64,000 nt of DNA from Podaxis mareebaensis (Eukaryota > Basidiomycota > Agaricomycetes > Agaricales > Agaricaceae): positions 682,001-746,000 of the forward strand of contig JAEUWP010000562.1 of NCBI GenBank assembly GCA_018524725.1, in the 5' to 3' direction. The notes beneath the pieces were generated by a model. The model saw only the letters and a list, made by a program, of their open reading frames with translations. It had not been told where the DNA came from and made no database searches. Position numbers and translations under genes: made by a program. This document shows positions 24,690-34,721 of the stretch, piece after piece (position 1 is the stretch's first letter; each line of letters starts with the position of its first letter).

Positions 24690-24973
24690 TCATTTCTTGA
24701 GCTCGGAAGGGGGCCACTCTTCTCCAGCTTCGAGCGCACGCAGTTTCTCTGCGCGCTCACGCTGGTATTTATCCCATTTCCATTGGATGAGCTCCGTTAG
24801 ACGCTGATCCGGCGGAAGGGCGGTGCGCGGGTGGGTTTCGTGCAAGTGGTACGCGAGGATTCCGGTGAAGACACCCAACAGGGGGTCGATGTACCTGACG
24901 GAAAGTGTCAGACGGACGAGAGGAGTGGGATGGAAAGAGCTTGCCTGTGTAGAAGAGCGGGAGGTGGAGGCAT
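24690..24973 (-). CDS. NCE101-family small membrane protein, with GC-AG intron
   Basis: The family is named after yeast Nce101/Nce1, linked to non-classical protein export. The only ATG in position (24973) opens a frame MPPPPALLHR. It joins the conserved YIDPLLGVFTGILAYHLHET only if a 50-nt intron from 24944 to 24895 is removed. That intron begins GCAAGC and ends CGTCAG, so it is a GC-AG intron. The joined product is 77 aa: a short N-terminus, one membrane helix (about residues 11-26), the family's PRTALPPDQRL and IQWKWDKYQRER, and a charged tail. The alternative uninterrupted frame upstream has no ATG. Family membership is by recognised motif; function in this fungus is not shown. Confidence 0.75.
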
Positions 24974-25133
24974 GGTTGACGTATGCTGCCCTCGGGGGCA
25001 AGTGATGGACGTCAGAAGATCAGGGTGCGCGAGGAAATTTTGAACCAGTCGCGTACACAAACACCCTCTGATCGGACCTCTCTTTCAGTCCACCATATCC
25101 TCCCAATTTTGCCTCTGCTAATCTTCTTCGCCT

Positions 25134-28100
25134 ATGTCGACTGCCGCTCTCGAACGTCAGATTCGCCCCATCTACGGTCAGTTTCCCGCGTCGGTTTCCC
25201 GCGGGATGAATACTCGAATATTCAAATAATGCCCTAGATGCCCTCGACACTGGTTCTAACAAGTCTGCAATTGTCACCTGCAACAAGCTTCTCAAAAAGT
25301 ATCCTCGGAATGAACTAATCAAGGTTCCTTCTGCTTCCTTTCCGAAGTGGCACCAGCACTCAATCGGAATTCTCCAGGCACTAAAGGCACTCGCGCTGGT
25401 GCGATCACAAAAAGTGGAAGAATCCCTCGTCCTTTGCGATGAGGTCTTGGAAGCAAAACCCACCAACGATGCAACGCTTACTGCCATGATGCACGTTCTG
25501 CGCGGCCTGGGAAGACGTATGTATCAATTACTCCGTTAGCCGACGGCTCGACTAAAGCAATATACAGACAAAGACATGGTCAAGATGTTTGAAGAGGCCT
25601 ACAAGCAGCAGCCTCTTAATGAAGAGCTTGGAGCCCAAACCTTCTTTGCCAATGTTCGTGCAGGGCAATGGAAGTCGGCACAACTCGTATGTTCCCTTGG
25701 AATCATACCCAAGCGCCCTATGACCTAATTGAGCCTCAGGTCGCCACCCGTATGAACAAGCAATTCCAGGATGATCGATACCTCTACTGGACCGTGATCA
25801 GCACCGTTCTTCAGGTGCGGGCCTTTGGCAGAAATGATCCTATGTAATTTTTGACGAGGATACCAGGCCGAAGAACCCGGCACTCCGCCAGAAATGCGTA
25901 ACATTCTCTACAAACTTGCACAGCGCCTTGTCATTTCCTCACCAACACCGTCGTATATCAGTGCTGAGCGTTTCCACCTCCATCTTTCCGTCCTATTAAA
26001 ACTTGACCTCGTCGACGACGTCCACAAGCTGCTCGATAGCCAAGTCGGAAAAGCTATATGTGTGACTAACCTGTCTTGCAACGAACTCCGAAGAAAGGTG
26101 TGGAAGCTAAAGGGATTAGTAAAAGAGGAGGGAGAGTTGGCCAAGAATCTTATTATGGAGAAAAAGTACGCAATTTGCTGGACTTCGTGATTGCCACCGG
26201 CTTGAACCATTTTACAGTGACCGTAACTGGCTAGAGTTCCTTTCTCTTCTGGATGCCACTTTCGCAGATCTCACCGGTGGGGAGGAAAAACCCTCAGAAG
26301 AGGCTCTCAATGCTGTTCGGGCAAACATTCAAGAAACCCGAGATTTACTTCTGAAGGTCGTGGAGAAGGATGGCCCTAAAGATCGTTCCGGTCTTCTCGC
26401 CCTCCTCGAGCTCGAGAAACGTGCTCGTGCCCATGGTCTTGCCGATGGTATGTTTTAACCATACATCTTTCGTGAGTGTAGCTCATACATTGAACAGACA
26501 AGACAAGACTTGTCAGTCTTCTCAGGGACTACTTTGAGAAGATTGGCGACAAAGCATGTTGCTACGAAGATATCAAGCCATATGTCGAACTTGAAGGCGA
26601 TGAATTGGTTCAATGGACAAGCTTCCTAGACGCCGTCCCCACCTCCTTTGTTCGTGAGCCTTGTATTCATGTACGAAACCTAGCTAACACTGGTTCTGAA
26701 AGTCGACAGAGAAGGAACTGCGACGCCTCATCAATGTGTACAAACTGCAGCGCTACAACCTATCGGCTTCAGAAATCACTCTTGACGCAGAGACCGCTCG
26801 TGCGACACTGTACACCGAGAAGTACCTTGAGGCCCTGAAGCTCGGCTCTGACCTTCCAAGTACGGAGCTTCAACCTGCGGATGATCTCGTTCTTCTCGCT
26901 GCGAGCAGTTATGTGAGCCTATGGAAATTGACGAGGGATGATGGATACCTGTATACTGCGACGGCGCTTTTGGAGTATGCGTTGACGAAGAGCAAACAAT
27001 CGTTCTTGGCAAGGTTGATGCTGATTCGCATTTACCGCCTGCTCGGTATGTAACTCTTTGATGGAGGGGATCTGTGAATTAATATGTCGACAGGTGCTCC
27101 TGCATTGGCCCTCGAGCACTATCGTGCGCTACGTGTCAAACAGGTGCAGAATGATACTCTTTCACATTTTGTCCTGTCCCGCTCGTCGACGTTCTCCCTG
27201 GCCGCGACCGGTGATCTCACTTTTGCGACTGAATGCTTGGAGTCGACGCAGATCTATCTGAGTAACGCTCAGGAGGTGTGTTGATTCCGATTTACAACGA
27301 CGGGTGCTAATGGTGGCTTCTAGACCGGTGATTTCATTATCCGCGCCTTCACAGCAGAGAAGTACTCCCAGGTATAGTACCCAACCGAGACTTCCTAAGA
27401 AGTGTTCTTTTACTGACTCGTGGCTCAGATACCAGAATTCATCACCTTTGAAGACCGATTAGAAAACTCCCTGCAACGCGATATCGTAAAGATGGAACAT
27501 CTACGAATGCGTCTCGCACACGAAAACATTAACTCTGATATCATTGATATGGAACTCATCGAGTTGAAATTCATCTTTGACCGAGGTAGGCCCAAATATC
27601 AAATTTTGGGGAAACGTCACATTGAGGCCGTTCAGTTCACCATGATAACCGGGACACCGCCATCCTGCCTAACTACCAACCGAGGTCTTCACCTGATTTC
27701 AACAAGCAGACTCTCCTCTTTGACACTTTCGAAGGAGTAAGCGGTTGCCTTAGGAATTGAGGAGGCTAATTGATGCTGACTCAAACTTAGTTTGGTTTCC
27801 TGCGCACTTTGCTGAAAGTTTACATCCGTGCTTTGCAACAAGGCAGTGATCTCGATGACACAGTGGAGGAGAAACTGTTGATTGGGGACCGGCCTAAACA
27901 GCGTGTGGACCTTCCTTCTGGCGTTACCCTGAGGGATCGTTTGGTCGAACGGTCAGAAGAGGATCTTAAGGAAGTAAGTATCTGATTATTGTACGATCAC
28001 GCGTAAAGCTAACCAAATTACACTATCGCAGCTTACTCAGGATGAGGTGCCGCTCGTCGAATTCGCCTCGGCACTCGCGGATTGGCTAGAAGTTTACCAC

Positions 28101-28925
28101 AACTACACGCGTCCACCACCCGCTGTCGTTTTGGCTGAAGCCTCGAAACAGACTGAGCTCAAGACCGGGCACCCGTTGAAGGGCATTGAGGTTCCTCCGG
28201 TGAATGGCAATGGGCATAAGAAGGACGAGGAGCCTCCTGCGTTTGCTGAGCCCCCTGAAGCAGTCACTCGCTTCTTTGATGGTGAGTGCATCTGGTTGGG
28301 TAATAGATACTGGGTTGTTCATAATGGGCATCATCAGGTATAAAGGCGAGGTTCGACGAAGTCAAGGATGCCAGCTCACCGGTAGAGGCCCTTCATGTTG
28401 CTGCTATTGCGCAGGAGGTGGGAGTATATTTTTGATTATACCTGTCCCTGGGCTCATTTTTCATGAAGGCATTCCTCATCTTCGTCGTTGAGACTCTCAG
28501 GTTCAAGAACCAGACAGTGGTGAAGCAGAACAAACTGAGCACTGTAAGGAACCCCTGGTCCATGACATCCCATCTGCTGAACATGTGCACAGCTCGTTGC
28601 TAGCATCAAGAACGTTCGTACTAATGCTATCGCTAACTTGAAAGACATCTCTGCGGACCTTATCAAGCGAAGTGAGAGTGAAGCCACTGCGGAGTCGCGC
28701 AAGGCATTCGTAGAAGAGTGTTCTGATATCATCGATGCTGGCGTATGTTCTTACTTTAACTCGCCATTCTCCAGTGGAAGCTAAAGGAGCACCGACATCA
28801 CCCCACAGATTGATCATGATTTCGTTTTGAACGTCGCCAAGAAGGAAACTGATGCAAGGAAGAAAGTCCTTGAAGGACTTGGAAAGGGTATCACTCGCAT
28901 TTGCGCGAATTATGCTGGTAATTAG
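25134..28925 (+). CDS. NAA25: N-terminal acetyltransferase B auxiliary subunit (NAA25/Mdm20/Arm1)
   Basis: Ribosome-anchoring and scaffold subunit of NatB, which acetylates Met-Asp/Glu/Asn/Gln N-termini together with NAA20. It starts MSTAALERQIRPIY at 25134. The N-terminus is TPR-like: ALDTGSNKSAIVTCNKLLKK, then ALKALALVRSQKVEESL, FEEAYKQQPLNEELG, and YLYWTVISTVLQ. The middle carries the Mdm20 region (DGYLYTATALLEYALTKSK, then FLARLMLIRIYRLLG, and HENINSDIIDMELIELKFIFDRG), an arrangement typical of NatB subunits. At least ten introns of about 50-70 nt are visible. The last exons encode an acidic helical end and stop at TAG 28923-28925. Total length is roughly 950-1,000 aa. The TPR repeats are apparent by eye; exact repeat count not attempted. 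Confidence 0.85.
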
Positions 28926-29203
28926 AGAACTCGGATTAGAACTCACGCATGTGTACGATTTGTCTTTTGTCACAATAGTTAATGTCACCCAACTCCTTTT
29001 AAAGTTTCTCCTCCGTCCGCCCGAATCCTGAAGAGAGCAGTTGTCAGAACGCCCAGAACGCGTGATGTCACAGGCTCATTCAAGTCGCGTCCTGTAACGC
29101 GTCCCCGTAACGCCCAAACGAATCTCTTCCCTTGCTCCTGTATCCATCCACCACCACACATACCCAGTTTTCGGCTGTTCTCCCAACTCATTACTCACGC
29201 ATT

Positions 29204-30350
29204 ATGTCTCAATGTAACTTCATTTCCCCCTGACTTTGCATCCTTGATCCTGATGACCCGATCCCATTGGTAGATGAGTCGTACTATGGCGGTGGAGGCG
29301 GCGGTTTCCTTCAAGGTGGCTCGCCTTACAGTCAGACAGGAAGTCCCGGAGGTGCTCAGGTGAATGAACTGTCAAATAGATGCGATCACAAATTGACACT
29401 CGAATAGAGGAGTGAAGCTTCGATGTCACTACGGCCAATAACCGCTGCCCAATTCCTGAAAACAGAACAGCCGCATGGTGACGCACCATGGTCACTAGAT
29501 AACATTGAGATTGGACATGTGCGGATCTCGACCCTATGTGAAGAAGTTTTTTGCTCATGAATTGGTGTCAGGTTACGATGGTTGGGCAAGTGATCTCAAT
29601 GCAGCAACAAACGACGAGTCATACTTATTTCATTGATGATGGGACTGGGCGTGTTGAGGCAAGGCACTGGGTGGGGACAACAGGGAATACAGAAGGAGAG
29701 ATGGAGAAGTGGAGTGGTATTGAGTAAGTAGATCCTGTTGTGTCTTTTGCTTGATGCCGACGCGTTTTTGTAGAGAGGGGATTTATGTCCGGCTAAGTGG
29801 GTTCTTGAAGTCGTTTGGGAACAAGAAGTACATCAATGCCTCGTATATGAGACCCATCACGGACTTCAACGAGATTTACTTTCATATGCTGGAATGTATC
29901 ACGGTGACGTTGACGTTGGAACGTGGTGCTGTGAGTGCGCTAGTATTGGTTGAAATGTGCAGGGCACTGATCCCATGCGTAGCCGCGCAATTTTGGAACT
30001 GGACAACAAAAGGCGCCTGGTGCTGGTTCTTCGGCATACCAGCTCAACAATAATCCCATGGATACTCGGGATGAATATTCCCACCTGCCTCCTCTACAGC
30101 AACGGATTGTCAGATTCCTCGCTTCACGAGATGACCAAGATGGCGTTCATCTTGGAGTGATTGCTCGAGGGATCAAACAGGATAATGAGACTCTGGGCGC
30201 TCAAGAGTTCAGGTTTGTGACCCCTCGTCTTGGTCTTTACGACACTGACGATAGGATTCTACTAAATCCAGTGCTGCGCTGGATGCCCTCTTGGACGGGG
30301 GCCATCTATTTTACACCATTGATGAGAGTCATTTTGCCCTTTCTCGCTAG
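29204..30350 (+). CDS. RPA2: Replication protein A 32 kDa subunit
   Basis: Middle subunit of the single-strand DNA binding heterotrimer RPA, needed in replication, repair and checkpoint signalling. Seven exons (29204-29213, 29274-29359, 29408-29518, 29572-29723, 29774-29930, 29983-30212, 30272-30350) join in frame to 274 aa. The order is canonical. The N-terminus is Gly/Ser-rich and probably phosphorylated (GGGGGGFLQGGSPYSQTGSP). The OB fold runs from SLRPITAAQFL through VTMVGQVISM, YFIDDGTGRVEARHW and GIYVRLSGFLKSFGNKKYI. A linker follows, then a C-terminal winged helix (SHLPPLQQRIVRFL ... IDESHFALS). The first exon is only 10 nt. The next gene downstream is a paralogue in the same orientation. 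Confidence 0.93.
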
Positions 30351-30526
30351 ATCTACCTTATTGTACAATGCAGGATGAAAGCTCTGTAAAATATATCTCT
30401 CTGCTGTGTGTACTTACTTAATGACGTGCGCTTCCCTGCCATCGCCTCGCGGCATTTGACACGAGTTCGTACCTTACTTTCGAGTCGTCCTCAGTTTCGC
30501 TGGGCTTAAATCCGGGACTTTCCTCG

Positions 30527-32166
30527 ATGACCTCGTTCCCCCCAACCCCTGGTCTAACTCTCAATCCGGAATCACCATACAAGGTTCGTGATTTCATACT
30601 ACTGTTAGTCCCTTACTGTATAGCCCTCCAGTCTGCCAGCCACCCCGCCAATCATGGTCTTCGTCACACGACCATCAGGCAAGTTCTGAACGCGGTTCAC
30701 GTCAGAAACCATTTCGAAATTGACGGTCGGGAAACTGAATTTGTGAGTCTCCGTGCCTCTCATTCTTGCCCGAACACAGCCCTCCAAACACCGAGCTGAG
30801 GGCTAACTACTAGTTCTTCTTAGATTGCTGTGATCGCAAATGTTTATGATGTAGATTACAGAGGGGGTAGACTGGATTACGGACTGGATGATGGCACAGG
30901 AAGAATTAAGGCATATCAGTGGGACATCGATGGCCAGGATGCAGAACGCGAACTTGCGGAATACGAGTCGCAGTGCGTGATTCTCCTTTTTGTTCCTTTG
31001 ATCTCCGCTAATGGAGACACATACTGGCTTCTCTGTTGCTAGGAACTTTTCGTATGTCAGAGCCATTGGAAAGATCTCAGAGTATAACGGATTATACTCC
31101 ATCCAACTCACGAAGATCAACGTCGTGGAAGATCCTCATGAGATATATCACCATCTTCTGAGCGTTATGGTCGAGTCGCTTATGTTTCAGCGCGGCCCTC
31201 CTGTTAGTTTCGCTCTCCTAGATGTGTTGATTGTCACTAATGTTTTGTGGAAGAGTCGCGCTTTGATGGCATCCGTGTCGCAAGGACATGTAAACAATCA
31301 GCATCCTGAAGCGCTTTCAATGCACACTCTGCAGAATGACCTTCCCGACATACCCCATCCCAACAGTACCCACCAACCTATGGACACCACTCCACAACGC
31401 ACCCCCTCTCCTAAGTTGGATGACCCTCAGACCCCTGAGCAGATACCGAGAGCCACGTCTCGCGTCCAGCAATCATCCGAGTCCCCACCAGAGTCCCCGC
31501 TGCGATCTTCTCCCATGGAGATAGACGATTCATCGCATAGAAGGAACTATCGTATTGGTGGGGATTTCTCGTTAGCCGGACCGAGCCGCGAGCCCGAATT
31601 TTCTCCTTCTCCAGTTCCAAAGCGACATAGGGAACCCTCGCGTCCATCCCTAGCTTCAAACCGATTGCTTAGGAATTCCAATAGACCGTCGACAGCGTCG
31701 ACGGCCGTTGTTACTCAATACCAAGCCTCACCAGAGTTCATTTCTCCCACTAGTTCGCCAGAATCATCTACCACCCCCCGGAATGCTAGATCCCGCCGGG
31801 AACCTGGAAACTCTTCTTCCGAAATGCCGCAGGTCGCGAAACCAACCGAAAGGATGGTGCCTCGAAGGCGCGATCCTTACTCTCATCTATCAAATCTACA
31901 AAGGGATATTATCTTGACTATTCAGAACATGCAGAACTCGTCATCGGTAACGGGGGACGATTGGGAGGGGGCTTCCATCACAATACTCGTTCAGACAATT
32001 GCAAGACGACGTCCAGGCCTGACAGAGGATGAATTCGGGTGAGTTGTATTCGCGTTCGAGTGCATTGATGGTGATCCCGAGCGGTCGCAGGGATGCATTC
32101 ACCTCCTTGATTGACGAAGGTTATATATACAGCACCATCGATGATAGTCATTTTGCTTGTACATGA
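30527..32166 (+). CDS. RPA2-like paralogue with long Ser/Pro-rich linker
   Basis: Exons 30527-30583, 30632-30742, 30824-30972, 31043-32038 and 32091-32166 join in frame to 462 aa. If an in-frame 51-nt GTTAGT...GAAG segment at 31204-31254 is also an intron (it contains CACTAAT), the length is 445 aa. The OB fold keeps the RPA2 outline: TTIRQVLNAVHVRNHFEIDG, then IAVIANVYDVDY, YGLDDGTGRIKAYQW, and NFSYVRAIGKISEYNGLYSI. It lacks the Gly-rich phospho-region. The OB fold and winged helix (YSHLSNLQRDIILTIQNM ... STIDDSHFACT) are separated by about 220 residues rich in Ser, Pro and Arg with many SP/TP sites. It lies 176 bp after RPA2 on the same strand, so tandem duplication followed by divergence is the simplest origin. 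Reading frames are intact. Role unknown; an alternative RPA complex or a meiosis/repair-specific variant is possible. Confidence 0.8.
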
Positions 32167-32229
32167 TTCATCGCTCGGATCTAGTCTCTGAGCTGTACTA
32201 CTTATCCGTTACTCAACATATCTCTTCCT

Positions 32230-33003
32230 CCTCGAGGACCGAGGTTTGAGACTTCACTGGGGTCTCGCGGTTATAACTGTGATTTATATGGGCCATGACC
32301 CTCACCAGCGTAAGCTTCCTCAAAGTACAAGTTACGCATTTTTCTTGCCCGGAGTTGGCGAGAAACCAGTCTGGGCACGTTGGGATACTGATAACACACT
32401 CTTTGGTGCGCCTTACAAGGTAGACTCAAGGTTCGTGCCACGCCAAGTACTTGATCTCCTTGAACAGTGGCATGGGTCGGCATCAATGACTGCGAGCGAG
32501 AATCGTGGTCCGATTAATTGACCCTTGTGACCACAAAGGCAGAAGACCGAGTGTGGATATTGCTGCTCACAAACGTCAAGAGACTTCTTAGGCTACAGGA
32601 ACAATTGTACGAAGCCGGTGCTCGGGATTTGTTGCTGCTCGATATTCCGCCCTTGCACCGTAGCCCGGCTGGCAAGGGTGTTGTTCGCCTCGCCTTCTTG
32701 TGTTAAACCCTCATGAGAGGGTACGGGTTCGGTCGTAAGCGAGTGGACCGTTGAACGAAACACTTGGGGTTGAGATGAAGATTTTTGCAACGCTACATGA
32801 AGAGGTTACAGCCCTCCTGTAACCTGTTCTCCCCAGAGAAAACCTTCAACAAACCGCTAGACGATCCCGTGCTATACGGCCTTGGTGTCCAGGATGGCGG
32901 CTCTATGTGGGTCGATCACACTTATCTTGCCTCTAGAGTTCATGGTTTTGTCGCAGCTGACTTTACCGAGCGACCGAATCACAGAAGAGTTAGAGAAACC
33001 TAG
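32230..33003 (+). pseudogene. decayed GDSL/CE16 esterase copy
   Basis: Remnant parallel to the neighbouring esterase gene. Recognisable pieces in order: FFLPGVGEKPVWARWDTDNT (32,341-32,400), VAWVGINDC (about 32,463-32,490, with the block III GxND), RLLRLQEQLYEAGARDLLLL and DIPPLHR (about 32,580-32,655), EEVTALL (about 32,800), then SPEKTFNKPLDDPVLYGLG and MWVDHTYLASRVHGF. The 5' part with the GDSF nucleophile motif is missing. There is an in-frame TAA at the CTGTAACC near 32,819 with a one-base frame change immediately after. No ATG-to-stop model restores it. It is a truncated tandem duplicate of the gene at 33,303, or the reverse. Confidence 0.75.
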
Positions 33004-33302
33004 ATTGGGTTGCTGCGCGCGTGTATTACAGAATATAAGCATTACCAAGCATGGATGCAGGCCTTTCCTTGACCCTGGCGCTTGTTCCTTTGAATCATCC
33101 TTGAGTGCTTGAGTCATCATCGTTGCGGCTCTATCCTTCGCTACACTGCCCTCTATACCTATCTTACCACCCACAACAAACAATTGGCATACCAGTATTA
33201 CGGATCTATCGCGGCTGGCAGCGAGCCGTGACTGTCACTCAAGCTCTCAGTTTCAACTCTAGTTTGGGACAACGTCGCCATTTTCGGGTGTCGACACCTC
33301 CA

Positions 33303-34405
33303 ATGACTGACGGGTCTAGGATCTACAAGCTCGGTCCCCACTGGCATGGTTTCCGCGAAGTTACCCGTCTCGTGATATTGCAAGTCCTTTATTTGACATG
33401 CCCACCTTGACGCTACTCCTGATTAGCGAGTCTTAGCGGCGATTCTTTTACTGACACTGGATACCATTGGCAACAAACCAAAGTAAAACCTGACGCAGAA
33501 AATCCACTTGGAACTGAATTTCCAGGTATGACTTGGGCTGAGGCAGACAAACCTAACTGGGTCGGACATCTGATAACAAAATACTGCCCTCATCCTCGGT
33601 TTGACCCAGCCAAGGAGGAGCAATCGCAAGAGTATCGTGATCATGCTCTTCTGGTCTACAATTACGCGAGAGGAGGCGATAAGGTCGATGGCGTCCAGCG
33701 CCAAATTCAGAGGTTCTTCCTACCCAAGGTCGGAAAGAAACCCGAGTGGGCGCCCTGGAATGCTGATAATACACTTTTTTGTAAGAAGTTTAATGCTTCA
33801 ACTTTTCGACCAGGAATATTCTGTGTACTGAGCAAAAACTCCACAGTAACTTGGATCGGAATCAATGATTGCGCGTACGTCCAGTTCATGACGTTTCAAC
33901 CCCTCTCTCTCACGGTGAATGGATCCAGGAATACTATCGATAATTCTCGGAATATCGAGGACCTATTCGAGCTCCAAGAAACAGTTGTATATCGCAGGCG
34001 CTCGTAACTTCTTGTTCATTGATGTTCCGCCCGTGCATCAAGGTCCATTGGGTATGTCTTAATCACCCTAAGTCTCACGTCAAATTTACCCGGGCTCTAG
34101 GTCTATTCGTACCTCGTATCGAAAACTATCAGGAGTCGAGGGACAACTGGAACGCATTGCTTCCGACAGCCATTGAGAACTTCACGGCAGCACACGAGGA
34201 TATCACTACTTTGTTTTTCTCCTCCACGAAGGCTTTTGAGAAACTGTTTGACAGTCCTACCCTTTATGGATTTGACCCAGCAGACGTTCGGGAGTTTGGA
34301 GGGCCGATGTGGGTGGATCATGTTCATCCCACGTCCCGGGTTCATGATTTCTTTGCGAATGAATTTGCGGAATTCATAAATACTGTGCCAGCGAGGGATA
34401 CGTGA
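33303..34405 (+). CDS. GDSL/carbohydrate esterase family 16-type hydrolase, one-base frameshift in this sequence
   Basis: Exons read 33303-33379, 33437-33780, 33847-33874, 33929-34051 and 34101-34405. The first intron (33380-33436) is GC-AG (GCAAGT...CTTAG); using it restores LVIFGDSFTDTG, the canonical nucleophile block. The GxND block appears as WIGINDC and the catalytic Asp-His block as WVDHVHPTSRVHDFF, so the Ser-Asp-His set is present. No signal peptide is seen, as in many basidiomycete cytosolic members of this family. Oddity: exon 4 is one nucleotide too long. The sequence reads CTCCAAGAAACAG where the neighbouring copy implies CTACAGGAACAA, so an extra A at 33978-33984 breaks the frame before QLYIAGARNF. 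Either a recent pseudogene or a base-calling error. The downstream exons stay open and conserved, which favours a very recent event or an error. Confidence 0.65.
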
Positions 34406-34721
34406 TGATGAGGCTACATAGATCGTATGTATGATAGTATACCGTGCATGAAGAGGCATTAAATTTATACCACAGCCGTTTTTGTGTCTTGTATATTATG
34501 AGGCAGCAGAGTGGTGGGGTCTCATATGCTATGATACCGGGTATCCCAAAAGAGGAAGTCACAGCTTCCCATCAATGCCCCTGCTGTGGTGACCTCACCT
34601 CATCCGTGGTTCGTGGTGGAGGTAGTTGTGGCTCCTTGTTTTCCGCACATTAATCTTACCAGCAACGCCCATTCACATCACGATAACACTCCTATTGCCT
34701 TGATATCCGAAGAATTCTTCT
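34406..34721. other. intergenic, 316 bp
   Basis: 3' flank of the esterase and promoter of the ATG2 gene. No gene or motif that I can name. Confidence 0.5.
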
